From Sycon ciliatum (Eukaryota > Porifera > Calcarea > Leucosolenida > Sycettidae), in the NCBI RefSeq assembly GCF_964019385.1, contig NC_088654.1, positions 8,428,200-8,492,199 of the forward strand: DNA of 64,000 nucleotides, read 5' to 3'. The translations under genes and the position numbers were made by a program. Positions 56,986-62,205 of the stretch are shown in pieces. Every line of letters starts with the position of its first letter. Within the stretch, counting starts at the first letter, position 1. Under the pieces are notes generated by a model, which ran no database searches, had not been told where the DNA came from, and saw only the letters and a list, made by a program, of their open reading frames with translations.

Positions 56986-57893
56986 TTGATACCTTATTTT
57001 CCTTTCATCCATGGCTGGCTGCCTGGGCTCCTGTAAAGCCTGTTCAGACTGACGCGCTCAAACTGTCCAGGGTCATTACTGTATACAATATTGCATGTGT
57101 TGTTTGGTTTCGTTTGGTTGTGCAGTCTTGTCCTCTGGCATGCAGCTCGCCCTAAGCCGAATGTCCTGTACGCCGACAGCAAGCCAACACCTTCAAGTTA
57201 TGGTGAGTGACAACTGACACTGTACTAAAACACCTTACAAGTTTGCAATGAAACAAGGTTACATTTATGTTGTAACTCAGAGTTTCACGACTTATAAAAA
57301 AAAAACAGAAGGACCAAGTTACGCTATAATGTCCACTAAGACCACCAGTTACTAAATGATCAGCTCATGCGATAACATTGCACGACACTGACCGACGGTT
57401 TTCGCAAATTAATCCTTTGCTCTCCGTCCGTTTCACGACTATTTGGCAAAAAAACTTCATGCAAAAATGAAAGGCCAGACAGATTTATTGCTTTCCTGTT
57501 GTTTGATGGCGTGTCCTTTGGGTGATTACAAGTACTTTACTTGTTCTCTTTTCACTCTGCGATTTCCCGCAGCTTCAGCAATCAGCGGATTACCTTCATC
57601 AGCGTGCAGCGGTGGCTGAAAACAGCAGCGCTGGCGGCAGCGGTAGACGATCATCATCACCTCCAGTGCATGCACCGCCACCGCAGCTGCATCCACCCAG
57701 CCTGTCTGTGCCCACGTGGGTACTGCAGCACGCCGGCGTGTCGGAAGTGCTCGATCAGCTTGGTCTGCTCATCCACTCGGCCACCGAGCAGGCAACGGGT
57801 TTCTCCATAGCGGCAGCGGCTGATCGTCGCGTGTTGCACGCCGCAGCGCAGATCTTCGCCTTTGTGTTCGGTAAGGAGACGCCCGACCTGTAG
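16614..57893 (+). CDS. TTC28: TTC28 orthologue: TPR superhelix plus CHAT domain
   Basis: Coding exons: 16614-16718, 17904-18056, 23846-23993, 25316-25536, 25979-26290, 26844-26969, 27359-27583, 28508-28735, 29206-29493, 32878-33013, 33357-33541, 34077-34214, 35320-35514, 36176-36356, 37077-37420, 37994-38218, 38906-39044, 39832-39992, 40865-41068, 43387-44275, 45944-46494, 46864-47067, 47633-47729, 49509-49591, 50207-50377, 51012-51252, 56106-56267, 57126-57202, 57573-57893. Summed length is 6,510 nt (2,169 aa) with all phases agreeing. Residues about 5-1115 are TPR repeats (NLG..Y...G....A...H pattern); about 1190-1900 is a CHAT domain interrupted by a Ser/Gly-rich insert; about 1985-2169 matches the C-terminal region of vertebrate TTC28. 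Vertebrate TTC28 binds Aurora B and acts at the spindle midzone in cytokinesis. An AG acceptor just before the ATG implies an upstream 5' UTR exon. Further small phase-0 exons cannot be excluded in the long introns. Confidence 0.93.
16846..17298. mobile_element. Family A MITE with expanded 52-bp end
   Basis: Starts CAGTAAAAACCTGTACCTAA and ends ATCACAGGTTTTACTG. The left end is repeated six times in tandem (16846-17158, 52-bp unit). The rest matches copies at 30516-30704 and 52058-52246. In TTC28 intron 1. Confidence 0.85.
17443..17579. mobile_element. Family L MITE, copy 1
   Basis: ATAGAAAAGAAAAAGGAC and GGCCCTTTTTCTTTTCTAT are inverted ends. The core includes CGGTCAGTGTCGTGCAATGT. In TTC28 intron 1. 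Confidence 0.8.
18090..18610. repeat. Degenerate GTGTTACGAGT repeat
   Basis: A 10-11-bp motif, GTGTTACGAGT and variants, dominates 18090-18310 and reappears at 18540-18600. It starts within 35 bases of the exon 2 donor. Confidence 0.75.
18912..19061 (-). repeat. 3' LTR of the gypsy element
   Basis: 150 bp, TG...CA. It differs from the 23677-23826 copy at a single base (A at 18998 against C at 23763), so the element inserted recently. Confidence 0.95.
19179..23498 (-). CDS. Gypsy gag-pol polyprotein
   Basis: A single open frame of 1,439 residues with no stop. Gag occupies about 1-310, with two CX2CX4HX4C zinc knuckles at 318-331 and 338-351. The aspartic protease has DTGS at 401. Reverse transcriptase (about 560-740) has the YxDD box as YDDD near 716. 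RNase H carboxylates are near D858, E898, D925 and D972. The integrase HHCC zinc finger spans about 1086-1125, and the catalytic core shows D1153, D1207, E1243. The C-terminal end is the small SH3-like region usual in gypsy; no chromodomain is evident. All catalytic residues are present, so it may be competent. Gag and Pol are fused in frame, with no frameshift site needed. Confidence 0.95.
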   Translation of the reverse strand: MEQSQDDTGFDLSSATERQQESQMGVLMKFMEQQMRAAEARDKAMQDLFKNVQSRSLSPSQPQFTPQPSALAQSTSQTSAPRPVNSVSCPHLLSSATLADFHSFVESWRDFSVCQHLASQAREARVATLRQCFDEELRRFIREDIICIPASADVDLMLERIQAYIRRQRNPLLDRIEFYQRVQQAGESFDAFYTALCELQSACDFLSHSLCGTCDARCCAQCKGLGRTLKEESLRDRVVIGVRNDETRHKLLATHGLTLDQAVTLCRTEEAAYHTKAHMPSPGLQASAAKQSAYKQQKRHKPADSKPSETSSVAKSTCPNCGRSDHTKSVCPAKGKKCNSCHGIGHFQRMCKGQKQPKNSSAAKLGQLKLQRASRVDRRTVPVSTMLQTEDQPSQLSWTPDTGSDVDAIGEEHLTQIGGFVENLDDDHDCVQAVTGEPLRNLGKIRATLRVGETQHETVIHVYKGLHDALLSHTSLRALKFLPPDWPVQFTAEHEGTSSPKICAAVSSCAHPSDAELARTREQLLQEFADVFSDSGLKPMEGPPMEIELQHDSKPSCVHTARPIPYAFRDQIKTQLDGMVSDGIIEPVTEPSEWCHPIVIVDKKGSTEKRLTVDFKRLNDQVRRPAHPVHTARDVVSGVGSAKFFTKLDARHGYWQIPLSDTAQEFTTFITPYGRYRYLRNPQGLISAGDEFNRRTDAAFSAIPRLGKVVDDCLAYDDDFLSHVSHMREILLCAREHGITFSPAKFVFGTQRIHFCGYNVTPDGWVVDDDKTSGIRQFPVPANRTDLRSFLGLVNQCGEFTPHLAELTNPLRGLLKTSREFMWDASHTAAFERTQEALLSPPVLAFYQVGQDLRLETDASALRGLGFVLWQKQNDQWRIIQCGSRYLSDAETRYAVIELEMLAVVWAVRKCRIYLSGAPFEVVTDHKPLIPIINSYSLDQIENPRLLRLRLKLQAYQLQASWRKGSENAFADALSRNPVGIPSTTDELGEAPSLHCRSIQICMVHSDTEPNANLKVAELREAAAADAMYQSLIECILTGFPDRQQKLPAPLRAYWNGREHLSVDHGIVLKGNRIVVPESLRAQVLHNLHASHQGLVRTKSRARQLVYWSGITKDIDTLVRSCPACREHQSSQPAEPLLNDRTPTLPFECASADLFTCQGHDFLVYADRLTGWPCVARTGRTTSSHDVILAFRRWFSDVGVPAVLCTDGGPQFSSHKFAEFCKRWQVNHVMSSPHYPQSNGHAEAAVKAMKRLITKTTVNGNLDTDDFRRGLLEWRNTPGSSGQSPAELLYGRSLQSFVIAHWKEFDSSWLSKATTRDETAMPSDDSVTDKSSTRRSLPQLRLGTHVDVQHPRTKQWSIRGVIVAVGNHRDYLVKLPSGRIYWRNRRFLRPYRPLVPAPLVVQPAAADASSPPPPSRHSARQRKPPQRLNIGSHHGQSYD
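23677..23826 (-). repeat. 5' LTR of the gypsy element
   Basis: 150 bp, 149 identical to the other LTR. On the minus strand it is followed at once by TGGCGCAGTGAAC (23676-23664), the likely tRNA primer-binding site, since TGG pairs with the CCA end of a tRNA. Confidence 0.93.
23846..23993 (+). CDS. TTC28: TTC28 exon 3, acceptor disturbed by retrotransposon
   Basis: A 148-nt exon completing the N-terminal TPR block (starts AFLRQGQAL). It enters in phase 0 and leaves in phase 1, so skipping it would shift the frame. Only 19 bases of intron lie between its first base and the end of the upstream LTR at 23826: six Cs, then GTTTCATGCACAG. The rest of the original poly-C tract lies on the other side of the 4.9-kb insertion. 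Confidence 0.88.
25049..25225. repeat. Inverted repeat before TTC28 exon 4
   Basis: Arms of about 80 bases, including GTTTCGACTAGGCCTTTCGT, around a loop of some 17 bases. Ends 90 bases before exon 4. Confidence 0.83.
25316..27583 (+). CDS. TTC28: TTC28 exons 4-7: TPR repeats
   Basis: Exons 25316-25536, 25979-26290, 26844-26969 and 27359-27583. The first contains the conserved block around FIITSIIGQEM found at the same place in vertebrate TTC28. The others are standard TPRs. Exon 6 ends AAG and is followed by GCAAGT, a GC-AG intron donor. The acceptor of exon 5 follows a (GT)n tract with only TATCTCAG between them. Confidence 0.9.
25861..25972. repeat. (GT)n abutting the TTC28 exon 5 acceptor
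   Basis: GT-rich repeat ending TGTGTATCTCAG at the exon boundary 25978/25979. Confidence 0.93.
27716..27914. repeat. Family J repeat, forward
   Basis: About 200 bp, close to 90% identical to the reverse complement of 29917-30112 (shared GTGTAGCCCCGAGACCATTC and GGCTAACGTGGAGTCTGTGC). In TTC28 intron 7. Confidence 0.85.
28205..28356. mobile_element. Foldback MITE, family N
   Basis: 152 bp. Perfect inverted arms of about 36 bases, AATGTGGGCACATGTTATGC outward. A diverged inverted copy is at about 43186-43292. In TTC28 intron 7. Confidence 0.82.
28508..29493 (+). CDS. TTC28: TTC28 exons 8-9: TPR repeats
   Basis: Exons 28508-28735 (76 codons) and 29206-29493 (96 codons), both phase 0 at each end. 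They encode textbook TPRs with GNLGI.Y...G pattern. The pair is bracketed by inverted copies of a 200-bp repeat in introns 7 and 9. The intron between the two exons holds a 30-bp triplicated minisatellite. Confidence 0.9.
28882..28972. repeat. 30-bp triplicated repeat
   Basis: Three copies of TGTGAGAAGTGTATTTCTGA plus CTCTGTCCAC, in TTC28 intron 8. Confidence 0.88.
29509..29738. mobile_element. Family E MITE
   Basis: CTCATAACTCGTTTATCCGG at the left and CCGGATAACCGAGGTATGAG at the right; about 230 bp. It begins 15 bases after TTC28 exon 9. Confidence 0.68.
29741..29920. mobile_element. Family B MITE
   Basis: Starts ACTGTGTGACCTGTCTAAGG and ends CTTGGCAGGTTGTACTG. It is joined directly to a family-E element on its left and the family-J repeat on its right. 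Confidence 0.75.
29917..30112 (-). repeat. Family J repeat, inverted
   Basis: Inverted partner of 27716-27914, in TTC28 intron 9. Exons 8 and 9 lie between the two. Confidence 0.85.
30516..30704. mobile_element. Family A MITE, single-unit copy
   Basis: About 189 bp. Starts AAGTAAAACCTGCAACTAAA, ends GTCACAGGTTTCACTG then TA. It has one copy of the 52-bp end unit and so represents the unexpanded form. It lies just before the DIRS element. Confidence 0.82.
30774..30852 (+). repeat. DIRS terminal inverted repeat, low-coordinate copy
   Basis: Begins GTTACTCACACAGCAGTCC and ends near GAGTAGGTGTGGAAATTT. The unique terminal extension GGGG before it (30770-30773) is represented in the internal complementary region. 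Confidence 0.88.
31069..31133. repeat. DIRS internal complementary region
   Basis: Its first half (to about 31090, ending AACCCCC) is complementary to the low end of the element. Its second half (ATTGCTGAAGTAACG onward) is complementary to the high end. The two halves meet exactly where the element ends would join in a circle. In DIRS-1 this region is the template for completing the terminal repeats. Confidence 0.85.
31654..31755. repeat. 32-bp minisatellite inside the DIRS element
   Basis: About three copies of a unit starting GGGGTAGTGGTAGTGAAAG and ending TAGTACGA. It interrupts the recombinase frame. Confidence 0.85.
32516..32593 (-). repeat. DIRS terminal inverted repeat, high-coordinate copy
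   Basis: Reverse complement of the 30774-30852 repeat with about three differences. The unique extension to 32610 (ATGCGTTACTTTAGTAAT) reappears, reverse-complemented with two changes, in the internal complementary region. Confidence 0.88.
32878..36356 (+). CDS. TTC28: TTC28 exons 10-14: TPR repeats
   Basis: Exons 32878-33013, 33357-33541, 34077-34214, 35320-35514 and 36176-36356. All encode TPR helices of the LGD/NLGE type. Phases run 0 to 1, 1 to 0, 0, 0, 0 to 1. The start of exon 14 was placed from its reading frame (GTC AGT GTG) and could be off by one base. A complete SINE lies in the intron after exon 12. Confidence 0.87.
34526..34833 (-). mobile_element. tRNA-derived SINE with 11-bp target duplication
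   Basis: 308 bp flanked by AGTGAGATGGT at 34515-34525 and 34834-34844. On the minus strand the head looks like a tRNA promoter: A box GCACAGTGGGTTGG and B box GGTTCAAGTCC about 45 bp later. A 200-bp body follows, then a tail of TTACTTACTTATT type next to the target duplication. In TTC28 intron 12. Confidence 0.87.
37077..39992 (+). CDS. TTC28: TTC28 exons 15-18: last TPRs and linker to CHAT
   Basis: Exons 37077-37420 (the longest TPR exon), 37994-38218, 38906-39044 and 39832-39992. Exon 18 contains the conserved helix LETLQQVLVSLG...ALAVAEQCRIKA..., the boundary before CHAT in TTC28. The exon 16 acceptor is preceded directly by a GT/GC repeat (GTGTGTGCAG) with no normal pyrimidine tract. Confidence 0.9.
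37919..37993. repeat. (GT)n/(GC)n abutting the TTC28 exon 16 acceptor
   Basis: The repeat runs into GTGTGTGCAG at 37993, leaving no pyrimidine tract. Confidence 0.93.
39401..39561 (-). mobile_element. Family B MITE, inverted, perfect TA flanks
   Basis: 161 bp, CAGTATCACCTGCCAAGGCG to ATACAGGTTTCACTG, with TA at 39399-39400 and 39562-39563. In TTC28 intron 17. Confidence 0.82.
40865..41068 (+). CDS. TTC28: TTC28 exon 19: N-terminal part of CHAT
   Basis: A 68-codon phase-0 exon. It encodes the first CHAT strands, including VLYYSIAGTSLYAWLLSPDG, which corresponds to the LVLYYS...LYSWLL block of vertebrate TTC28. Acceptor GATGCAG, donor GTGAGA. Confidence 0.9.
41153..41300. mobile_element. Family L MITE, copy 2
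   Basis: 148 bp with the same ends and core as 17443-17579. It begins 85 bases after TTC28 exon 19. Confidence 0.8.
41652..42643. mobile_element. piggyBac-type MITE 2, TTAA-flanked
   Basis: A 992-bp element between TTAA at 41648-41651 and 42644-42647. Ends CCCTTTATGGGTCT and AGACCCACAAAGGG. Short open frames inside show nothing recognisable. In TTC28 intron 19. Confidence 0.85.
42705..43120. mobile_element. CAGTG-ended MITE rich in ACCCGG
   Basis: 416 bp between CTGGAG repeats (42699-42704, 43121-43126). Ends CAGTGTCTGCTCC and GAGCAGACACTG. The inside repeats GACCCGGTTG-like units. hAT-like termini, but the visible flank repeat is 6 bp. Confidence 0.72.
43186..43292 (-). mobile_element. Family N MITE, partial copy
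   Basis: Matches the inverse of 28205-28356, including TCTGGTTTAGTTGGTGGACT, but lacks one arm. It makes the frame upstream of TTC28 exon 20 look falsely open. Confidence 0.72.
43387..44275 (+). CDS. TTC28: TTC28 exon 20: Ser-rich insert and CHAT strands
   Basis: An 889-nt exon (about 296 codons). The first two thirds is Ser/Ala/Thr-rich and probably disordered. The last third returns to CHAT with PLQALYELLLLPMED and the strand QLYVVIHDCLHLVPFALL. The frame is also open upstream of the AG at 43386, but that part overlaps a MITE copy and is intronic. Confidence 0.88.
44484..45644. mobile_element. Family B MITE split by a piggyBac MITE
   Basis: Left part 44484-44639, right part 45634-45644. 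TA flanks at 44482-44483 and 45645-45646. The parts rejoin as GCCTTAACAGGTTCCACTG. Confidence 0.82.
44640..45629. mobile_element. piggyBac-type MITE 3, nested in another MITE
   Basis: A 990-bp element between TTAA at 44636-44639 and 45630-45633. Ends CCCTTTACCGGCA and TGCCGGTAAAGGG. It interrupts a family-B element whose two halves rejoin across a single TTAA, which proves the target duplication. In TTC28 intron 20. Confidence 0.9.
45728..45918 (-). mobile_element. Family D MITE ending next to TTC28 exon 21
   Basis: Inverted copy of the 15867-16053 family, CAGTCAGACCTTGCTTAACT to AAGCCGGGTCTGACTT. It ends about 25 nt before the exon 21 start, so element and splice acceptor nearly touch. Confidence 0.78.
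45944..47067 (+). CDS. TTC28: TTC28 exons 21-22: CHAT core with His and Cys
   Basis: Exon 21 (45944-46494) begins with a Ser/Gly/Pro-rich low-complexity insert, then the CHAT histidine strand VHLCTHVSWKL; His1704 is at 46450-46452. Exon 22 (46864-47067) ends with VVVLGGCHSTG; Cys1779 is at 47044-47046. In CHAT and caspase-like families these strands carry the catalytic dyad (VHxATHG and VLSACxTG patterns). The His-flanking Gly is replaced by Val, as seen across TTC28 proteins. Confidence 0.9.
47633..50377 (+). CDS. TTC28: TTC28 exons 23-25: end of CHAT
   Basis: Exons 47633-47729, 49509-49591 and 50207-50377. They encode SADGMMALCTSFLASG...VVMPLWPI, then FMAAFYNSLLRGSRASRALGYAM, then the WHPVNWSGFVLFG strand. 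This is the closing order of every CHAT domain, and it matches TTC28 most closely. Phases 0 to 1, 1 to 0, 0 to 0. Confidence 0.92.
47764..47937. mobile_element. Family C MITE
   Basis: Ends TACCGTATTTTCCGGAGTAT and GATAATACGGCA, with internal GTGCGGCTTA repeats. A related copy lies at 10056-10235. Confidence 0.7.
48373..48894. repeat. 261-bp perfect tandem duplication
   Basis: Two adjacent 261-bp copies with no difference I could find, starting CCTTTCTTTTGTAGCTGACC. In TTC28 intron 23. Recent duplication or assembly artefact. Confidence 0.9.
49127..49240. repeat. 14-bp minisatellite
   Basis: About eight copies of CCTACCCGCCTGAA with few changes, in TTC28 intron 23. Confidence 0.9.
50777..50919. 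mobile_element. Family F MITE
   Basis: TA then CAGTCAACTTCGCTAATAAC; the far end is GTTATAAGCGAAGTTGACTG. 143 bp, in TTC28 intron 25, about 90 bases before exon 26. Confidence 0.82.
51012..57893 (+). CDS. TTC28: TTC28 exons 26-29: C-terminal region
   Basis: Exons 51012-51252 (Ser/Gly-rich), 56106-56267, 57126-57202 and 57573-57893. Exon 27 contains PPTPEYPAGAIVLP, matching the GFRLDPPTSG segment of vertebrate TTC28. Exon 29 matches the conserved W.L...G..E.L..LG block and ends with a TAG at 57891-57893. An attractive internal donor (CG then GTAAGG) at about 57870 leaves open a spliced form with a longer tail, as in vertebrates. Intron 26 holds the piggyBac remnant. The exon 27 acceptor follows a (CTG)n repeat. 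Confidence 0.82.
51425..51525 (+). mobile_element. Non-LTR/SINE 3' tail, copy 1
   Basis: CAATCGCCACGCAAAGTGGT...CATGTATTGCTTGGAAT followed by (AAATA)n. The same sequence, inverted, is at 62135-62205. A shared end with a simple A-rich tail points to a retroposon. Confidence 0.72.
51645..51725. repeat. 15-bp minisatellite
   Basis: About five copies of TCGGCGCTCCGTTCT, next to the family-B MITE at 51745. Confidence 0.9.
51745..51972. mobile_element. Family B MITE with internal 17-bp repeat
   Basis: Starts TA then CAGTGAAACCTGTGTAAG and ends near CAGGTTTTACT. The unit GTGGTCTTCCAGGACAG is repeated about five times inside (51864-51950), where other family-B copies have it once. Confidence 0.82.
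52058..52246. mobile_element. Family A MITE, third copy
   Basis: Starts after TA with CAGTTAACCTTTAACTAAAG and ends ACCACAGGTTCTACTG. The flanks GCTGTGGGTGAT... and CCTGTGGGTGAT... are duplicated around it. Confidence 0.8.
52992..55560 (-). pseudogene. Decayed piggyBac-type transposase
   Basis: Pieces in order on the minus strand: acidic N-terminus (about 55560-55350, with SDSEDEPGDGD), the N-terminal fold (55348-54991, EAFVGILIVMGVG...YWW), VSIDETLIPSKCRSHLKQ (to about 54640), TGYTRRISVY (about 54410), VFMDNVYSSVPLL and GTIRRNRR (54338-54006), and MGGVDSND...RKWWKVI (53318-52992). The second and third catalytic Asp are visible; the first, expected before TGY, is not. Foreign DNA interrupts it at about 54722-54990 and 53325-54000, with an in-frame stop near 54360. 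It lies in TTC28 intron 26, antisense. Terminal repeats were not found. Confidence 0.87.
55966..56098. repeat. (CTG)n before TTC28 exon 27
   Basis: Interrupted TGCTGCTG and TGGTGTTGC repeats that end in GTTGTTCAG at 56105. Confidence 0.93.
56857..56984. repeat. (CT)n microsatellite
   Basis: About 128 bases of nearly pure CT in TTC28 intron 27. Matched by a (GA)n run at 58915-58967. Confidence 0.95.
57292..57403 (-). mobile_element. Family L MITE, partial inverted copy
   Basis: Contains the inverse of the CGGTCAGTGTCGTGCAATGT core and one worn end. Similarity to copy 2 continues past the element end (GGATTAATTT), so the family unit may be longer than 148 bp. Confidence 0.68.
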
Positions 57894-57935
57894 CTGACTG
57901 ATTTGATCAGATTTCAGTGGGTATCACTTTACATG

Positions 57936-58135
57936 GGGGGTGTGATGTGGATCTCACCTTCGGGCAATCTACAGCCCTCGTCCAGCTTGAATCTGATTTC
58001 TGTCGTGAGCGTTGTTGTTAGGTGTGCGAAGCATCCTGTATAATTACCTGCCATGCATGGGCTGGGGGGGGGGGGGGTGATGTGGATTCCACCTCCAGGT
58101 ATTCTACAGCCCTTGTCCAGCTTGAACCTGAGCGT
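57936..58135. repeat. Diverged direct repeat after TTC28
   Basis: The segment GTGATGTGGAT...CTACAGCCC occurs twice, about 130 bases apart, separated by a poly-G run. Confidence 0.65.
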
Positions 58136-58460
58136 GGTCTGCCCCACTGGCACAGCTACCTTGTGTGAATTCTATGCTCAATATTCCCTGCTGTTTCCTT
58201 CTACAAATCATAGGCAGGATTGTGTTTGGTATACAAATATCTCATCAGAGTGCGACTTGACATCAGGTCCTGCTTATGTGCTGGTGTCTATGCTCATGTT
58301 GGGCCTGCTAGACATTGATATTCAGCTTCTCTGTTACACTGATGCATGTGCATGGTTTTCATGTCTGTGTCGAATTCCTGCTCTGCCGGGTTTTGTTTCC
58401 GACTGCAGCTCACGAAGGCTCTGGTGCAGGCCGTAAGTCATCGTCCGGCGGTCGTGCTGT

Positions 58461-58780
58461 GACAAGTTGCTAGCACAGTGCTATGCTAAACCCTGCATCA
58501 AATTGAACACTGAATTGTGGTTCAGGAAGTAGTAGGCTGTCAATGCTGTGACAGGTTGCTAGTACGGTACTCCGCTAAACCCTGCATCAAACTGAACACT
58601 GACTTGTGGTTAAGGAAGAAGTAGGCTGTCAATGCTGTGACAAGTTGCTAGCACAGTGCTACGCTAAACCCTGCATCAAACTGAACACTGAATTGCGGTT
58701 CAGGAAGAAGTAGGCTGCCAATGCTGTGACAGGTTGCTAGTACGGTGCCCCACTAAACCTTCCATGTAACCGAAGACTGA
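58461..58780. repeat. 89-bp tandem repeat downstream of TTC28
   Basis: Three full copies and part of a fourth (starts 58461, 58550, 58639, 58728) beginning GACAAGTTGCTAG or GACAGGTTGCTAG, 85-95% alike. Alternate copies are most similar, suggesting a higher-order unit. Confidence 0.85.
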
Positions 58781-58912
58781 ATTCGTTTTGGTCCATGGTG
58801 AGATCGTATTGTGGATCAATGCACTGCTGCGTTATCACCAGTAGTATACTGACGTATCACAGACATCCAATGCGGACGTTCTCTCATGGCTTCTCTGCAC
58901 TCTCCAGTATGC

Positions 58913-58968
<56 letters not shown>

Positions 58969-59654
58969 CATGAACTTGACGGCAAACAAAAGAGATTTCC
59001 CCGTTTTGAGCTTCATGCCTCATGCTGCCTCTTGTGAAAACGTTCACAGCTTCCGACCCGTGAGCGGGGTCCTCCCTGCTGCCGAATGACTCGTTCTCGT
59101 TATGCATCAGAACTACCAACATCGCCATGCATTAAGGACAGTACTGTCAACAGGACCTGTAACATTATCCTGTTACATGCCACACTGTGTCTGGATACAT
59201 GTAACACTTCCAATGGTCAAAGTAGATATTTTAATTTTTATGACCGCATCCAAGCTGTATTTTTTGTTTTGTTTTAACACTTGAGTCACCTATTCTGTTG
59301 AATACGATGGAATTTATCAACTCTTAGAAAGTTTGAGTGCTTTGCAAACCCTAGAGAGCCTGTTGCAGAAGCCTTAGTTTTATTCTATTTCTTTATACCC
59401 AGGCGTGTTGCCACGCGTCACACATTAGGCTGTTGGCATTGTATTTATTGCTACGACACCGTCAGTGTAGTTTGTTTGTCAGTGTAGTGTGCTGTTCGGA
59501 TTGTTTGTTGTATTGTCACTGCTTGATGTCCGCTCACTCACTGCGATGATTGTTTCGTCCGACGAGTGTGTCTCAATTGTTGTCAGATCACGAATGTCCG
59601 AGCGGTCGGCGCAAAACCTCGTCGTCCCTGAATCAAACAATGTTCATTGGTGAC

Positions 59655-59785
59655 CGGGTGGGGGGGGGGGGGTATGTGTGTGTGTGGGGGGGGGGGGGGG
59701 GTTGGAGAGGGGGGGGGGGGGGGGTGACAGCGAAATGCATGTCCACTGACACTGTACATGTACAACCCCCCCCCCCCCCCCCCCT
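59655..59785. repeat. Poly-G then poly-C tracts
   Basis: G runs of 10-18 bases at 59659-59722 and a C run at 59765-59784. They could form G-quadruplex on one strand and pair as a long hairpin. Confidence 0.92.
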
Positions 59786-59919
59786 CACCACCACCATCAC
59801 AAGCACCAGCATTAACATTAACAAACTCACTTGTACTTGGAGTCCCTTCATATTTGTGTACGACATCATGTTTTCACCTTCTTCAAGTGGTTGGGGAGCC
59901 AGGTCCAGGTTCGATAGTA

Positions 59920-60178
59920 ATTGAGCCGCACCATGACAAAAGGGTGCTTATGGCAAACATTTCACAAACTGAGTTACGGATACAGCGCAATGGCTGAATT
60001 ATCACTGCTTCTGTTGCAAAAAAACGCATTCAAAAAGCTTGATAAATGGCAACGAAAACTAATCGAATTCAAAAAGAAAATGTGCACTCTCAATATTGCA
60101 TACTCGACTTTCAAACGAGTTTTTTCTCAGTTTGATGTTGCGTGCCATAAGCACCCTTTTATCGTGACTCGGCTCAAT
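59920..60178. mobile_element. TA-flanked MITE with 55-bp inverted ends
   Basis: 259 bp. Ends ATTGAGCCGCACCATGACAA and TTATCGTGACTCGGCTCAAT inside TA dinucleotides; the inverted similarity runs about 55 bases (AAAAGGGTGCTTATGGCA in both arms). Downstream of TTC28. Confidence 0.82.
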
Positions 60179-60845
60179 TATTAAAATTAATAAATTTCAA
60201 TCTAAGGGAAAATTGGAGGCGTATCCAATTTCAAAGAAAAGTGTCAGCACGAAGAAGAAAAGTGTCAGCACAGACGCAATCCATACAGTCAAGTAAAGCC
60301 AATTAAATTTTAGTGACCGAACGTTTTCGTTCCCTTCTCACCATGTTCAAGTAGAGGGAATTGTGAAAAGTGTCGAAAAACAGCAAAGAAGCATAGAGCT
60401 ACAGCAAAAAGCATAGATCGAGAACCTCACGCTATACGCATGGAAAAATAAAATTCAGCTGGAAAGGTCAAACACATGTAACATTTTGCTCCTTTCTTTT
60501 AATTTAATAATATTCTTATCAACCACCATTATACTGGCAGACACAGAGACATGGACAGCAATCATGGCAATAGCGACAGCACACAAAGTGAAGGGTAGTT
60601 GGCCGCAGCCAGATGTGAACCGGATAACGAGTGAGGTATGGAAGCAAGGACTGAGAACAGAGTGTCTCAGATAGAATAGGCGTGCCAGTGGATAGCAGAA
60701 ATAGGCCATGATGCAGAACCACTTGGGACCGTCAGATTAATTTTCCTGGACCGAGCCAGCCGGGAAAAACCCCTCGCGCCGACGGACGCAGTTGTGAGGG
60801 AAAAACGGGTATACATGTACCCAATGGCGATTAGGCATCATGTAG

Positions 60846-61357
60846 TAGTAGCCCTTTCCCAAAGGTGCTCGCCCCTTTTTTCGGCCTTTTTGGCCCTTTT
60901 TGGAAAAGCCCGTTTCTTTCGCCCTTTACTGCGTTTTTGGTGAATATCGCCCTTTTTGAGCTTTTTTAGCTGAAAAAGTGCTAAAATCTGTTTTCTCATG
61001 CATGCGATCACAGTTTCCGAGTGCTCGATGGGCCTTGGCCTGCCGCGTTTTTGGGGGCAACATGTTGGTGAAGCTTGTACCCGCGGTACCCGATGTAGAC
61101 AGTGCTGTAAAAAGTGGGATTTTTGAACTTTAGTTCCTGTTTTGCCTTTCGTGGACCCATAAAAATGGAAGAGTGCGTATTCATTTCTCAGCTTGGGTTC
61201 ATACATTTGTATCTGAACATGTATCGTGGCTATACTTCACTGAAAAAAGAGCACTTTTTGCCTGTTTTCACTGAAAAAAGAGCACTTTTTCAGCATATTT
61301 TGAGGGACGCGAAAAGCACTAAGTGCGAATTAAAAGAACACCTTTGGGAAAGGGCTA
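60846..61357. mobile_element. hAT-like MITE with 8-bp target duplication
   Basis: Ends TAGCCCTTTCCCAAAGGTG and CACCTTTGGGAAAGGGCTA, with TCATGTAG on each side (60838-60845, 61358-61365). The left end carries an extra TAG. No transposase frame. Runs of CCTTTTT/AAAAAGG fill the interior. Confidence 0.8.
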
Positions 61358-62134
61358 TCATGTAGGCATGGCAAGCACATCACGGCAAAACGTGATAAAA
61401 CCAGCAATGATAATATGCACAGAAATGAAGGGTGGGAGGGCAGGGACACTGGTGAGACTCAAAACTGACTGAAGAAGTCAGGAAAAGAAGCGACAATAAA
61501 GAACACACCAGATGCCATATTTGCAACTGAAAATGTTTCGCGAGAAATCATTTCTCGCCTATCACGCTGCGCTCGGCCGGCGAGAAATCCAACTATTACT
61601 TCTCTCACAGCCTAGCCAGGATCAGCTCATACTTACAGTAGTGTGTGGTGCAGGGAATCGTAAAAAACTCACTCCGCCTGTTTAAGATCCGTGCCGCCCC
61701 TTATTTACTACGACATGCATAGCTCATTATCCACATGTCCTTTGCGTCTCTGTGTTTTTCACTGTTTTTATTTGACATTATCTTTCTTTACGGAGTTGTT
61801 GTTGCTGTTCGTTTTGCTACTCTTTCTTTTTCCCTCCCCTTCTTTCTATTTATCGCCGTGGTTGGCAATCACCCACTCTCGTAATATTGGCCCGTGTTTC
61901 CGCCGAGTCTTGAGATGTTGCAATAAATAAAAATAAAAAAATAAAAAAAACCCTGTTGTGGTCCATACGTGGGAGGCAGGATGGTCTAAGTAATTAGTTG
62001 GCTGGTACATGATGTACTGTACATCCCACCGCTTAGGAGATGCATCCTAGTGGGTGGTGGCGCTCCTACGGACGCGGACAACTCGGCTTCCAGCCGAGTC
62101 TCACGCGCGTGAACGGTGAGTTTTTATTTTATTT

Positions 62135-62205
62135 GATTCCAAGCAATACATGGCTGGGGTAGCCAATGACCACTTTGCGTGGCGATTGCAGGGTTTTTAT
62201 AGCGT
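62135..62205 (-). mobile_element. Non-LTR/SINE 3' tail, copy 2
   Basis: Inverse of 51425-51525, tail TTTTATTTTATTTG on the plus strand. A further A-rich tail (GCAATAAATAAAAATAAA) ends another possible retroposon at about 61940. Confidence 0.7.
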
